Shown: positions 18,798 to 27,306, counted from the stretch's first letter. The stretch is DNA of 55,047 nucleotides from JANWXD01 sp037446115 (GCA_037446115.1 JBBIJF010000030.1:1-55047); one strand, 5' to 3'. The notes: a model not told the origin generated them from the letters alone. A program made the numbers and translations.

Positions 18798-20215
18798 GCA
18801 TGCGGCGGGAGAAGTTTCGCGAGGAGTGCGGCGTGTTTGCGATTTACGGGCACCCGGAGGCGGCGAACCTGACCTATCTGGGTCTGTACGCGCTGCAGCA
18901 CCGGGGGCAGGAAAGCGCCGGAATCGCTTCGAGCGACGGGCGGGAGATCCACTGTTTCAAGGCGATGGGGCACGTGGCGGAAGTGATCACGCCTCCGGTG
19001 CTGGCGGGGCTGCCCGGGCATGCGGCCATCGGCCACACGCGCTATTCCACGGCGGGCGACACGGTGCTGTCGAACGCGCAGCCGTTTTCGGTGGCCTGCA
19101 ACAAGGGCCGGATCGCGGTGGCGCACAACGGCAACATCACGAACGCCGCGGAGCTGCGGCGGGAGCTGGAGCGGGACGGCTCGATTTTCCAGGCCTCCAG
19201 CGATACGGAGGTAATCTTGCATCTGGTGGCGCGCTCGCGGGAGCGGACGCTGGCCGGAGCGCTGCGCGAGGCGCTGCTCCAGCTGGAGGGCGCCTTCTCG
19301 CTGGTGTTTCTGGCGCAGGACTGCGTGATCGTGGCGCGGGACCCGCACGGCTTCCGGCCGCTGGCCATGGGCCAGATGGAGCTGTCGGGCGGGGGCAAGT
19401 GCTACGTGTTCGCCTCCGAGACGTGCGCGTTCGATTTGATCGGGGCGGCGTATCTGAGCGATGTGGAGCCGGGAGAGATGGTGATCGTCTCGCCGGCGGG
19501 ACTGGTGCGGGAGCGCTACGCTCCGGCGGGGCCGCCTTCCTACTGCGTGTTCGAGCACGTGTATTTCTCGCGGCCGGACTCGATCGTCTTCGGCCGCTCG
19601 GTGGAGGAGTCGCGGGAGATGCTGGGCCGGCTGCTGGCGCGGGAGCACCCGGCGCCAGCGGACGTGGTGGTGCCGGTGCCGGACTCGGGGGTGGCGGCGG
19701 CGATCGGCTACGCGGCCGAGTCGGGCATTCCGTTCCGACATGCGTTGATCCGCAACCACTATGTCGGCCGGACGTTCATCGAGCCGTCGCAGGCGATCCG
19801 GGATTTCGGGGTGAAGCTGAAGCTCAATCCGGTGCGGCACCTGCTGGAGGGCAAGAGCGTGGTGCTGGTGGATGATTCCATCGTGCGCGGGACGACGTCG
19901 CGGAAGATCGTCCGGATGGTGCGGAACGCGGGCGCGCGCGAGGTCCACCTGCGGATTTCCTGCCCGCCCACGATTTCGCCCTGCTACTACGGGGTGGACA
20001 CGCCGACCAAAGGGGAACTGATCGCGGCCAACAGCACGGTGGAGGAGATCCGGCGGTTCGTCGGGGCGGACACGCTCGGGTACCTGTCGCTTTCGGCGCT
20101 GCGCGAGGCGGTGGGGGACGAGAGGCTGGAGTACTGCTACGCCTGCTACACCGGGGACTATCCCACGGACATCGTTTCGGTGGAAGATCTGATGGCGGCC
20201 AAGCCGCGCCGCTGA
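18794..20215 (+). CDS. purF: amidophosphoribosyltransferase
   Basis: First committed enzyme of purine synthesis, making phosphoribosylamine from PRPP and glutamine. The 473-residue protein begins with an 11-residue propeptide; processing would expose Cys12 (CGVFAIYG), the N-terminal nucleophile. The glutaminase region has ALQHRGQESAGIA and HNGNITNAAELR; the PRPP loop is VVLVDDSIVRGTTSRK. Cysteines in SYCVFEH, in ISPCYYG and in YCYACYTG match the iron-sulfur-containing Bacillus-type enzyme. Start chosen at 18794, where ATG overlaps the purL stop; an ATG six bases on would give a nine-residue propeptide. Confidence 0.96.
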   Translation: MSMRREKFREECGVFAIYGHPEAANLTYLGLYALQHRGQESAGIASSDGREIHCFKAMGHVAEVITPPVLAGLPGHAAIGHTRYSTAGDTVLSNAQPFSVACNKGRIAVAHNGNITNAAELRRELERDGSIFQASSDTEVILHLVARSRERTLAGALREALLQLEGAFSLVFLAQDCVIVARDPHGFRPLAMGQMELSGGGKCYVFASETCAFDLIGAAYLSDVEPGEMVIVSPAGLVRERYAPAGPPSYCVFEHVYFSRPDSIVFGRSVEESREMLGRLLAREHPAPADVVVPVPDSGVAAAIGYAAESGIPFRHALIRNHYVGRTFIEPSQAIRDFGVKLKLNPVRHLLEGKSVVLVDDSIVRGTTSRKIVRMVRNAGAREVHLRISCPPTISPCYYGVDTPTKGELIAANSTVEEIRRFVGADTLGYLSLSALREAVGDERLEYCYACYTGDYPTDIVSVEDLMAAKPRR

Positions 20216-20225
20216 GGTGCGCCTG

Positions 20226-21398
20226 ATGAAGCCGCGCGTGGCTGCCTCGGCGGCGGCCGTACCCTACTCACGCATCCGGGAGCTGGCGGAGCTGGCTTTG
20301 TCCATGGACGGCGTGCTGCGGCTGTACTTCGGCGAGTCAAACCTGCCCACGCCGGACTTCATCAAACAGGCGGCGGTGCGGGCGCTCGAGGAGGGCTACA
20401 CCTACTACACGGAGAACGCGGGACTCCCTTCGTTGCGCCGGGCGCTGGCGGCCTACTACCGGCGGCAGCACGGCGTGGAGCTGGATCCGGCGGGCGAGAT
20501 CGTGATCACGGCCTCCGGCGTGCAGGCGCTGTGCGTGAGCCTGCGGTGTTTGCTCGACCCGGGCGACGAGGCGCTGATCCTGACGCCGGTGTGGCCCAAC
20601 GGTCCGGCGATCGTGCGGATGTCGAACGCGACGCCGCGGGAGGTGCCGCACCGGCTGTGCGGGGATCGCTACCGGATTGATTTCGACGCGCTGGCGCGGG
20701 CGGTGACGGCGCACACGCGGCTGCTGCTCTACACGTCGCCTTCCAATCCGCTGGGGTGGGTGGCGAGCGAGGAGGAGCAGCGGCAGCTGCTTGAGTTCTG
20801 CCGGGAGCACGGGCTGTGGCTGGTGGCCGACGAGGTGTACGAGCGGCTGTGGTACGGCGGGCGGCCGGGTGAAGCGGCGCCTTCCATCCTGCGGCTGGCC
20901 TCGCGCGAGGACGCGGTGGTGGTGATCCAGTCGTTTTCGAAAAGCTACTCGATGACCGGGTGGCGCGTGGGGTGGCTGGTGGGACGGCGGGATCTGGCGC
21001 GGCGCGCCGGGGAGCTGAATGAGTTCATCGTCTCGCACGCGCCGAGTTTCGCCCAGAAGGCGGCGGAGGCGGCGCTCGAGCAGGGCGAAGAGGAAGTCGC
21101 GCGGATGGTGGAGCGGCTGCGGGAGAACCGCGATCTGTGCGTGGAGGCGTTGCGGCGCATGCCGGCCGTGACGGTGCCGGAGCCGGAGGGAGCCTTTTAC
21201 GTGTTTCCGCGGATCGAGGCGGCGAGGGATTCCTTCGAGTTTTGCCGCCGGCTGCTGGTGGAAAAACGCGTGGGGCTGGCGCCGGGGGTGGCCTTCGGCG
21301 CCGGGGGCGAGGGATCGGTGCGGATCTGTTACGCGGCGGAGCGAGAGATTCTGGAAGCGGCGCTCGAGCGGCTCGAGGCGTTTTTGCGCGCAGGCTGA
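20226..21398 (+). CDS. class I pyridoxal-phosphate aminotransferase
   Basis: A 390-residue fold-type I aminotransferase of the aspartate aminotransferase superfamily. Visible are the N-terminal LYFGESNLPTPDFIKQA, the coenzyme-binding SNPLGWV and ADEVYERLWY, the Schiff-base lysine in SFSKSYSMTGWRVGW, and the C-terminal arginine in SVRICYA. Substrate cannot be told; aspartate, alanine or aromatic amino acids are possible. It begins ten bases after purF, so co-transcription with the purine genes is likely; aspartate supply would fit, but that is inference. The ATG at 20226 follows tgaggtg; a GTG at 20217 would add three residues. Confidence 0.88.
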   Translation: MKPRVAASAAAVPYSRIRELAELALSMDGVLRLYFGESNLPTPDFIKQAAVRALEEGYTYYTENAGLPSLRRALAAYYRRQHGVELDPAGEIVITASGVQALCVSLRCLLDPGDEALILTPVWPNGPAIVRMSNATPREVPHRLCGDRYRIDFDALARAVTAHTRLLLYTSPSNPLGWVASEEEQRQLLEFCREHGLWLVADEVYERLWYGGRPGEAAPSILRLASREDAVVVIQSFSKSYSMTGWRVGWLVGRRDLARRAGELNEFIVSHAPSFAQKAAEAALEQGEEEVARMVERLRENRDLCVEALRRMPAVTVPEPEGAFYVFPRIEAARDSFEFCRRLLVEKRVGLAPGVAFGAGGEGSVRICYAAEREILEAALERLEAFLRAG

Positions 21399-21499
21399 TG
21401 CTGCCGGCGCTCGGCCTCTGCGCATCCTGCGGAGAAGCTTGCCAAACGTACGGGCGAAGGCGAGACGAGGCGGTTACAACTTACAGGATTTACCCGATC

Positions 21500-21543
21500 C
21501 CCGACCGGGTCGGGAAGGGCCTCAACCTCCCGTGAAGCGGGAG
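21500..21543 (+). terminator. two small hairpins after the purine/aminotransferase unit
   Basis: Two inverted repeats follow each other: cccgacc/ggtcggg with a one-base centre at about 21500-21514, and ctcccg/cgggag with a five-base loop (21527-21543). No T-run follows, so function as a terminator is only possible. The gap 21399-21680 holds nothing else clear apart from the tiny minus-strand frame listed next. Confidence 0.3.
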
Positions 21544-21590
21544 ATGAGCAGCCAGCCGGCGATCAAGAGAACGATCCAGAACCAGTCCAT
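21522..21590 (-). CDS. possible 22-aa single-helix membrane peptide
   Basis: A minus-strand frame of 22 codons, MDWFWIVLLIAGWLLISRF plus three residues, is one complete transmembrane helix with a short basic end. Tiny membrane peptides of this form occur in bacteria, but here the ribosome binding site is weak (gaag) and the frame overlaps the hairpins of the opposite strand. Its striking hydrophobic composition in a non-coding gap is the only support. Confidence 0.3.
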   Translation of the reverse strand: MDWFWIVLLIAGWLLISRFTGG

Positions 21591-21680
21591 TACTTCGATT
21601 CTACGATGGGGGCGGCGGGTGGCGCCGCGGCCGGTGTTTTGGGGCGGGACGGCGCATCCGGCCGTGGTAGGCTGAGAGCC

Positions 21681-22601
21681 ATGACGGCAGCACGTCCGAC
21701 GAGCTCGATTACACCGCATCTGTGGTTCGACCGGGAGGCGCGCCAGGCGGCGCAGTGGTACGCGACGCTGTTTCCGGACTCAGAGGTCGAAGACATCGTC
21801 ACGCTTCGCGACACGCCGTCAGGGGACTGCGATGTGGTGTGGTTTCGTTTGAGCGGCCAGCCGTTTCTGGGGATCTCTGCGGGGCCGCAATTCCGCTTCA
21901 ACCCTTCCATCTCGTTTCTGGTGAACTTCGACCCCGGGGCGGACCCTCGGGCGCGGGAGCATCTGGATGCCGCGTGGGCGCGGCTGGCGGAAGGCGGTCA
22001 GGTGCTGATGCCGCTCGATGCGTATCCGTTCAGCCCGCGCTATGGGTGGATTCAGGACCGCTACGGCGTGTCGTGGCAGCTGATCCTGTCTCATCCTGAA
22101 GGGGAGGCGCGGCCGTTTCTGATGCCCGTGCTGCTGTTCACCGGTGAAGTTTGCGGGCGGGCCGAGGAGGCGGGGGAATTCTACCGTTCGGTCTTCGAGG
22201 GCTCCCGTGCCGGCCTGCTGGTTCGTTACCCTGCCGGGGTGGAGCCGAACCGCGAAGGTACGGTGATGTACTCGGATTTCCGGCTGAGGGAGACCTGGTT
22301 TGCGGCGATGGACAGCGCTCTGGGGCACGATTTCGGCTTCAACGAGGCGATTTCGTTTGTGGTGCCCTGCCGCGATCAGGCAGAGCTGGACTATTACTGG
22401 GAGAAGCTCTCGGCTGCGCCGGACGCGGAGATGTGCGGGTGGTGCAAGGACCGTTTCGGGGTGTCCTGGCAGATCGTGCCGGCGGCGCTGGATGGGATGC
22501 TGCGTTGCGGGGAGGAGGAGAGGGTCCGGCGGGTCATGCAGGCGCTGCTCAGGATGAAGAAGCCGGATCTGGCGGCGCTGGAAGCGGCGTTTGGGGGGTG
22601 A
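21681..22601 (+). CDS. tandem PhnB-like VOC protein (3-demethylubiquinone-methyltransferase-like domains)
   Basis: A 306-residue protein made of two VOC/glyoxalase-fold halves. The first (about 8-140) has ITPHLWFDREARQAAQWYAT and WIQDRYGVSWQLI; the second (about 145-280) repeats this as FTGEVCGRAEEAGEFYRS and CKDRFGVSWQIVP. Such proteins carry the misleading family name of 3-demethylubiquinone 3-methyltransferase; they lack a SAM-binding fold and the true activity is unknown. The ATG at 21681 begins the homologous region; gagagcc in front is a weak ribosome binding site. A 232-base gap to the tRNA gene holds nothing I can support. Confidence 0.85.
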   Translation: MTAARPTSSITPHLWFDREARQAAQWYATLFPDSEVEDIVTLRDTPSGDCDVVWFRLSGQPFLGISAGPQFRFNPSISFLVNFDPGADPRAREHLDAAWARLAEGGQVLMPLDAYPFSPRYGWIQDRYGVSWQLILSHPEGEARPFLMPVLLFTGEVCGRAEEAGEFYRSVFEGSRAGLLVRYPAGVEPNREGTVMYSDFRLRETWFAAMDSALGHDFGFNEAISFVVPCRDQAELDYYWEKLSAAPDAEMCGWCKDRFGVSWQIVPAALDGMLRCGEEERVRRVMQALLRMKKPDLAALEAAFGG

Positions 22602-22833
22602 GGAAGAAGGGGGCGCGCGCTTGAATTCCCGTCCTTGGACTGGATCAAGAAGTTGACTCAGCAACCGCGGCAGGGCGCCCGAGAAGGCGGACAGACCGGC
22701 CGGCGTCGAAGCGTGCGGCAGGACAAGAATGGTGAGCTGAGCTGCTCGAGTTATCGACAAAAAGGTTCCGGCGCGAGAAATTCCTCGGTCACCTCACTGA
22801 GGGCGCGTAGCCGCCGGGGGCTGCGAGGGAAAC

Positions 22834-22909
22834 TGGTGGACCTGACGGGATTCGAACCCGTGACCTCTTCAATGCCATTGAAGCGCGCTCCCAACTGCGC
22901 CACAGGCCC
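22834..22909 (-). tRNA. tRNA-Ala (anticodon GGC)
   Basis: A 76-base cloverleaf on the minus strand including an encoded CCA. The acceptor stem pairs gggcctg with caggtcc and contains the G3-U70 wobble that identifies alanine tRNAs. The anticodon arm is cttca-atggcat-tgaag with GGC, and the T arm contains ggttcgaatcc. The DNA promoter is probably TATAAT at 22929-22934, which would give a 13-base 5' leader. Confidence 0.97.
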
Positions 22910-22928
22910 ACAGGCGATCCTGGATTTC

Positions 22929-22936
22929 ATTATAGT
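22929..22936. promoter_or_regulatory. overlapping divergent -10 boxes (tRNA-Ala / HD gene)
   Basis: On the minus strand 22929-22934 reads TATAAT and faces the tRNA-Ala gene. On the plus strand 22931-22936 reads TATAGT and ends six bases before the ATG of the HD protein. The two boxes share four base pairs, so RNA polymerase could serve only one direction at a time. Confidence 0.5.
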
Positions 22937-22942
22937 ACAGGC

Positions 22943-23509
22943 ATGATCACGCGCGAGGAAGCCTGGCAGATCCTGTGCGAGTTCACGCGGTCGGAAAACC
23001 TCAGAAAACACGCGCTGGCGGTGGAGGCGTGCGTGACCGCCTACGCCCGCCGGTTCGGCGAAGACGAGGCCAAGTGGGCGGTGACGGCACTGCTGCATGA
23101 CTTCGACTGGGAGATTCACCCCCAGGCGCCGGATCATCCCCTCAAAGGCGAGCCGATTCTGGCCGCGCGGGGCGTCGCGGAGGAGATCCGGCGGGCGATT
23201 TTGTCCCATGCCGACTACAGCGGCGTGCCCCGCCAGACGTTGCTCGAAAAGACGCTGTTTGCCTGCGACGAGCTGGCGGGTTTCCTGACGGCAGTCTCGC
23301 TCGTTAAGCCGCACAAGAGCATTTTCGAGGTGGACGTGGCTTCGGTCCGCAAGAAACTCAAGGACAAGGCCTTCGCCCGTTCGGTCAAGCGCGAGGACAT
23401 CGTCAGGGGCGCCGAGGAGCTGGGTATTGCGCTCGATGAGCACATTGCCTTCTGCATTGCCGCCATGCAGGAGCGGGCCGAGGAGCTGGGACTGAAGGGC
23501 AACGGCTGA
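22943..23509 (+). CDS. HD-domain phosphohydrolase-like protein
   Basis: A 188-residue HD-superfamily protein. Visible are the first metal-ligand His in RKHALAVEACV, the HD pair in LLHDFDWEIHP, and later histidines in DHPLKGEPIL and LSHADYSGVP, in the order expected of small HD hydrolases. Substrate is unknown; relatives are often annotated simply as HD or HDIG proteins. The ATG lies six bases after a TATAGT box with no Shine-Dalgarno sequence, so the message may be leaderless. About 40 bases after the stop there is a degenerate second copy of its final 30 coding bases. Confidence 0.85.
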   Translation: MITREEAWQILCEFTRSENLRKHALAVEACVTAYARRFGEDEAKWAVTALLHDFDWEIHPQAPDHPLKGEPILAARGVAEEIRRAILSHADYSGVPRQTLLEKTLFACDELAGFLTAVSLVKPHKSIFEVDVASVRKKLKDKAFARSVKREDIVRGAEELGIALDEHIAFCIAAMQERAEELGLKGNG

Positions 23510-23578
23510 AGCGGTGGGCTCGGTCGCAGGGTGAATTAGGCCACTGGGCCGAGGAGCTGGGTTTGGAAGGGCAACGGC
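23477..23578 (+). repeat. near-direct repeat of the HD gene 3' end
   Basis: The last 31 coding bases of the HD gene (23477-23507) recur with a few changes at 23547-23578, in the intergenic region. Both begin ggccgaggagctggg and end gggcaacggc. The second copy is not in a reading frame that matters. It looks like a local duplication that was followed by drift. Confidence 0.75.
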
Positions 23579-23586
23579 CCAAGGGG

Positions 23587-25266
23587 TCAGGGTTCCTCGA
23601 CGTCAAGGCGGCGGTCCCCGCGGACGTTTTCGAGTTTCTGAACGGCGCCCGACGGCCAGCGGATCTCGACCAGCTTGGCGGCGGCGTCCCGGCCGAGGCC
23701 GAAGTGGACGGTCCGATCACTCGATGAGGCAAACCCCACCGAGGTCGTGACGTGGTTCCACTGCTCGAGACCGGAGGCCGTGAGCAGGCGCACGCGTGCG
23801 CCGATGGCGTCACGGTTGCTGCGGCGGCCGCGAAGGCGCAGGGCCAGCCAGTGGTTCGGCGCCGGTGAGGTGTTCCGCAGGAGCACGGCCGGCTCGTTGA
23901 GACGCGTAACGACGATGTCCAGACGGCCGTCGCCGTCGAAGTCGCCGAAAGCGGCTCCGCGGTGCCAGGCGGCGGCCTGAAGGGCCGGTCCCGCCGCAGC
24001 AGTGGCGTCCTCGAAGGTGCCGTCCCGGCGGTTGGCCAGGATCAGGTTGGGCTGGCGGGAGCGGCGGCTGGAGAACAGCTCGGTGTTATCCTGCACGTCG
24101 CCGTTGGCGGCAAACAGGTCCTTCCAGCCGTCGTTGTTGAGGTCGAAGATGCCGTTGCTCCAGCCGCTCAAGGCCAGCGTGGCACGGCCGACGCGGCTCG
24201 GGTAGGTGACGTCGAGGAAAAAGCCGCGGCCTTCGTTGCGGAACAGAGGAAAAGTTTCGTTGGCCAGGGCGGTGATGAAGAGGTCCTCGCGGCCGTCGTT
24301 GTTGTAATCGCGGAAGTCGGCGCCCATCGAGGAAAGGGCGCGGCCGTCGTCGTTGTAGGCCACGCCGGCGCGGACGGCCACCTCCGTGAAGCGGCCCCCG
24401 CCGTCGTTGCGGAACAGGAAGTTGGGCACCGTGTCGTTGGCGACGAACACGTCCAGATCGCCGTCCTGGTCGTAGTCGGCGAAGGCCACGCCCATGCCCT
24501 TGCCGATGTGGCGGGCGATGCCGGAAGCTTCGGAGATGTCGCGGAACGTACCGTCGCCGTTGTTGCGGTAGAGGAAGTTGGGCAGGCCTTCGTAGTACTG
24601 CGGGTGGCAGTAGGTGCGGTAGCCGGCCACCAGGTCGCCGCAGAACGGCTCCTTTTCCGGTTTCCAGACACAGTAGTTGACGACGAACAGGTCGAGCCAG
24701 CCGTCGCCGTCGTAGTCGAACCATCCGGCGGCGATGGACCACAGCTTGCCACGGGTGGGGTGGAGGCCTTCGAGCCCGGCCTTACGGGTCACATCTTCGA
24801 AGGTGCCGTCGCCGCGGTTCCGGTAAAGGATGTTGCGGTTGAGTCCGGGGAGGAAGAGGTCGGTGAACCCGTCGTTGTCGTAGTCGCCGGCGGCGACGCC
24901 CATGCCGTAGCCTTCGCCGGCAACCCCTGCTTCCAGCGTGACGTCGGTGAAGGTGCCGTCGCCGTTGTTCCGCCAGAGGCGGTTGAAGTATTCCGGGCCG
25001 GCCTTGTCGAGCTGGGGCATGCGCGCCCCGTTGACGAAGTAGATGTCCGGCCGTCCGTCGTTGTTGTAGTCGAAGACGGCCACGCCCGCCAGCATGGTCT
25101 CGGGCTGGTGCTTGTTCGGGGTGGCGGAGTTGCGGGCGATGAAGCGGATGCCGGCGCGTTCGGTGACGTCCTGGAAGGTGATCGGATCCGGACGGAGCGG
25201 ATCCCCGGGGCGCGGCCAGAGGGCCCAGGCAGCCAACCCCGCGGCGGCCAGCAGCGTGCGCTTCAC
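23587..25266 (-). CDS. secreted FG-GAP/VCBS repeat protein with C-terminal ASPIC/UnbV domain
   Basis: A 559-residue exported protein: short signal peptide (1 to about 20), then at least seven FG-GAP/VCBS repeats with calcium-loop motifs such as DYNNDGRPDIYFVNG, DYDNDGFTDLFLPG, DYDGDGWLDLFVVN, DYDQDGDLDVFVAND, DLNNDGWKDLFAANG and DFDGDGRLDIVVTR, forming a predicted beta-propeller. The end (about 465-555, RRSNRDAIGARVRL, then HFGLGRDAAAKLVEIRWPSG) is the ASPIC/UnbV domain. Such CRTAC1-like proteins are abundant in acidobacteria and planctomycetes; function is unproven, with calcium-dependent adhesion or surface binding often suggested. A proline and cysteine-containing loop near residue 205 interrupts the repeats. 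Confidence 0.9.
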   Translation of the reverse strand: MKRTLLAAAGLAAWALWPRPGDPLRPDPITFQDVTERAGIRFIARNSATPNKHQPETMLAGVAVFDYNNDGRPDIYFVNGARMPQLDKAGPEYFNRLWRNNGDGTFTDVTLEAGVAGEGYGMGVAAGDYDNDGFTDLFLPGLNRNILYRNRGDGTFEDVTRKAGLEGLHPTRGKLWSIAAGWFDYDGDGWLDLFVVNYCVWKPEKEPFCGDLVAGYRTYCHPQYYEGLPNFLYRNNGDGTFRDISEASGIARHIGKGMGVAFADYDQDGDLDVFVANDTVPNFLFRNDGGGRFTEVAVRAGVAYNDDGRALSSMGADFRDYNNDGREDLFITALANETFPLFRNEGRGFFLDVTYPSRVGRATLALSGWSNGIFDLNNDGWKDLFAANGDVQDNTELFSSRRSRQPNLILANRRDGTFEDATAAAGPALQAAAWHRGAAFGDFDGDGRLDIVVTRLNEPAVLLRNTSPAPNHWLALRLRGRRSNRDAIGARVRLLTASGLEQWNHVTTSVGFASSSDRTVHFGLGRDAAAKLVEIRWPSGAVQKLENVRGDRRLDVEEP

Positions 25267-25339
25267 GGCAATTCATTGTGACACGCGGGACGGGGCGCGC
25301 CGCTCGCCGGCCCGGGGAGTAAAGCGGAGGAGTTACCGA

Positions 25340-25960
25340 TCAGGAAGCCTCAACGCGGGCGCGGAACCGGGCAAAGGACAGATCCACGAGGATCGAGCCG
25401 GCGGGAGGCTTTGTTGCGTCATAGGCGGGCAGAGTGGGAAACTCCAGGCCCGGGGCGACGGCGACCGGGGGTTGCAGGGCCGAAGGCACCCAGGTGTAGC
25501 CGTAGAGGCGGCGCAGCAGCATCACGCGCAGAGGATCTGATCCCCAGACCATGATGGGCACGTCTATGACGTGGCCTTGGGCGGCGAGCTCGGCGGCGAG
25601 CGCTTCGCGCTCGCGCAGGTCCGGCACGACGCGCAGCCGGCGGACCTCCTCGGGCTGGCGGCTCCAGTAGGCTTCCGCGCTGGCCTCCCAGTCAAAGACC
25701 TCCTCCCAGCGCTCCGGCTCGGGGAGGTCTGCGTCAAGGCTGAGTCCGGCAGAGGAGGCGGAGGCGACAGCAACCTGCCGCCCGACGACGAGCTTTTGTC
25801 CGGCCGCGCCGCCGGTGGCGGGCTTCTCCGGGCCGGGGCGCTCGGCGAGCAGTTCCAGTATGCGCCTGGCGAACTCGTTGGCGGGTACAAGCTTCGGCGC
25901 CGGTTCGGGGAGCGGACCGGGCTGTTGCTCCGGGTGTGCAGCCGCGCGTGAGACGATCAT
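25340..25960 (-). CDS. unrecognised protein (206 aa)
   Basis: I do not recognise this family. The protein is soluble, without signal peptide or membrane segment. It has a proline-rich N-terminus (1-50), an acidic middle (about 75-115, with PEPERWEEVFDWEASAEAYW) and a C-terminal part with MVWGSDPLRVMLLRRLYGY and YDATKPPAGSILVDLSF. It is divergently arranged to the next unrecognised gene with 175 bases between them. Codon use is like its neighbours and the frame is long, so it is probably real; the start (ATG at 25960) has no convincing ribosome binding site. Confidence 0.55.
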   Translation of the reverse strand: MIVSRAAAHPEQQPGPLPEPAPKLVPANEFARRILELLAERPGPEKPATGGAAGQKLVVGRQVAVASASSAGLSLDADLPEPERWEEVFDWEASAEAYWSRQPEEVRRLRVVPDLREREALAAELAAQGHVIDVPIMVWGSDPLRVMLLRRLYGYTWVPSALQPPVAVAPGLEFPTLPAYDATKPPAGSILVDLSFARFRARVEAS

Positions 25961-26135
25961 GCTGTTTTCCTCCGCCGGAGGGAATGCAAACGGCGCGCCA
26001 GAGCCGGCGGGGCGCGAAACAGGCAGTCACGGCGGTGGCGCCGGCAGCCCGACACGTATTTTCAATCCGTTGGGGCCGGACGGGGCGGGCAGGGGTTCAA
26101 GACGCGGGTAAGCTCCGATCGGAGGGAAACGTACC

Positions 26136-26639
26136 TTGCCTGCATTGCCATTTCCGAAGTACAGTCTCGGGAACCTGTATCTGTTCCCGTATTATCCGAC
26201 GCGCGAAGACTACCAGCGGGCCACGGGGCAGGAGCCGCCGCCGTGGAATCCGAACCGGCAGCCGAAGTACTGGTTCGATCCGGCCGCCAAGGACAGCCGG
26301 AGCCGCCGTGTGGTGTACGAGCGGGTGCTGGCGGATCCGCCGGCGGGGCCGGACGGCAAGCCGATGCTGGACGTGCTGGTGCTGGACCGGGACGAAGCCG
26401 CCACGGTGAACATTCCGCCGAAGGGCCTGGGCTCGACCAACACGCCCGGAGCGGACGCGCCCGAGGTTCCGGTGCCGTTGCGGCCGCTCGAGCCGGAGGA
26501 GGAGCTGGCTTTCGATATCGGGGGCACGGTGGTGGTTCGCAACAAGAAGCTCTGGGCGGAGCTGGAGCGGGCCTCCGGCTTCACGGCCGAGGACCGGCGG
26601 CTGCTCGAGGCGATTGCGCGGAAACTCGGGGTCGAGTGA
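26136..26639 (+). CDS. unrecognised protein (167 aa)
   Basis: I do not recognise this family. It starts at TTG with a good ribosome binding site (ggaggg, 26121-26126, nine bases away). The N-terminal third is rich in Tyr/Pro (KYSLGNLYLFPYYPTREDYQ), the middle is a Pro/Gly linker, and the C-terminus (about 125-167) looks helical. It has no signal peptide or membrane segment. It stands divergent to another orphan gene, and neither shows clear mobile features. It may be a lineage-specific pair; a phage-derived origin is conceivable but unsupported. Confidence 0.6.
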   Translation: MPALPFPKYSLGNLYLFPYYPTREDYQRATGQEPPPWNPNRQPKYWFDPAAKDSRSRRVVYERVLADPPAGPDGKPMLDVLVLDRDEAATVNIPPKGLGSTNTPGADAPEVPVPLRPLEPEEELAFDIGGTVVVRNKKLWAELERASGFTAEDRRLLEAIARKLGVE

Positions 26640-26785
26640 ATTCCGCGGGGAGGTGCTGCGGCGCGGAAACGGGGGCCGCGCCGCAGCGCGGCTCGCGTTT
26701 GGTCCCCCGCCCCTCCCGAAGTCTGTCCGGCGGCCCTGCCATTGAAAAAAACCCAACAAAAACGGGCCTTCCATGCACATTTCTC

Positions 26786-26815
26786 TTTACAAGCGCCGCG
26801 CGCATCCCTTATCAT
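26786..26815 (+). promoter_or_regulatory. sigma-70-type promoter of the HU gene
   Basis: TTTACA (26786-26791), an 18-base spacer and TATCAT (26810-26815) lie upstream of the HU gene. Transcription would begin near 26822 and give a 5' leader of about 65 bases. The surrounding stretch is noticeably less GC-rich than the genes around it. Confidence 0.6.
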
Positions 26816-26888
26816 GAAGTAGCAAATTTGTTTTGCTCGCCGCCCCGGCGGCGGATGCGAATCGGGAGAATCAAACGGAAGGAGGTTT

Positions 26889-27191
26889 ATGGCTGACAAA
26901 CGGATGACGCAGGCACAACTGGTCAGAAAGATCGCCGAGAGCTGTGGCGTGAGCAACAAGGTGGCCAAGTCATTCCTGGATACCTACGCCGCGATTGCGG
27001 TGGCGGAGACCAAGAAGAACGGCGTGTTCGTGCTGCCCGGCATCGGCAAGCTGGTGCGCGTGGAGCGCAAGGCGCGCATGGGGCGTAACCCGGCCACGGG
27101 AGAGACGATCAAGATTCCCGCCAAGAAAGTGGTGAAATTCCGGGTGGCCAAAGCCGTGCGCGACGCGATCGTGCCGCCGAAGAAGAAATAG
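26889..27191 (+). CDS. HU-family DNA-binding protein
   Basis: A 100-residue nucleoid-associated histone-like protein that binds and bends DNA as a dimer. The N-terminal helices (MTQAQLVRKIAESCGVSNKV) are followed by the beta-arm region GIGKLVRVERKARMGRNPAT, GETIKIPAKKVVKFR, with the conserved RNPATGE and its DNA-intercalating proline. The tail ends in a Lys-rich PPKKK. A strong ribosome binding site (ggaaggaggt) precedes the ATG at optimal distance, as expected for an abundant protein. A perfect terminator lies 115 bases downstream. Confidence 0.95.
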   Translation: MADKRMTQAQLVRKIAESCGVSNKVAKSFLDTYAAIAVAETKKNGVFVLPGIGKLVRVERKARMGRNPATGETIKIPAKKVVKFRVAKAVRDAIVPPKKK

Positions 27192-27306
27192 CCCCGCCGC
27201 CTGCCGGCGGACCGGCTCATGCCGCGTGCACATCCCGCCAGCGACGGCGCCGAAAAAGAGATCGCCCCGCCGGCTGCTACGGATTGGAAATTCGTTTCCG
27301 AGATGC

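Noticed and set aside
21681..22601. 3-demethylubiquinone 3-methyltransferase function
   Set aside because: The name is inherited from a family label; the protein is a tandem VOC fold without a SAM-binding motif.
22602..22833. Minus-strand frame over the gap before tRNA-Ala (HASTPAGLSAFSGAL and following)
   Set aside because: No ribosome binding site, no known family, and it continues as the antisense of the VOC gene; coding is not supported.
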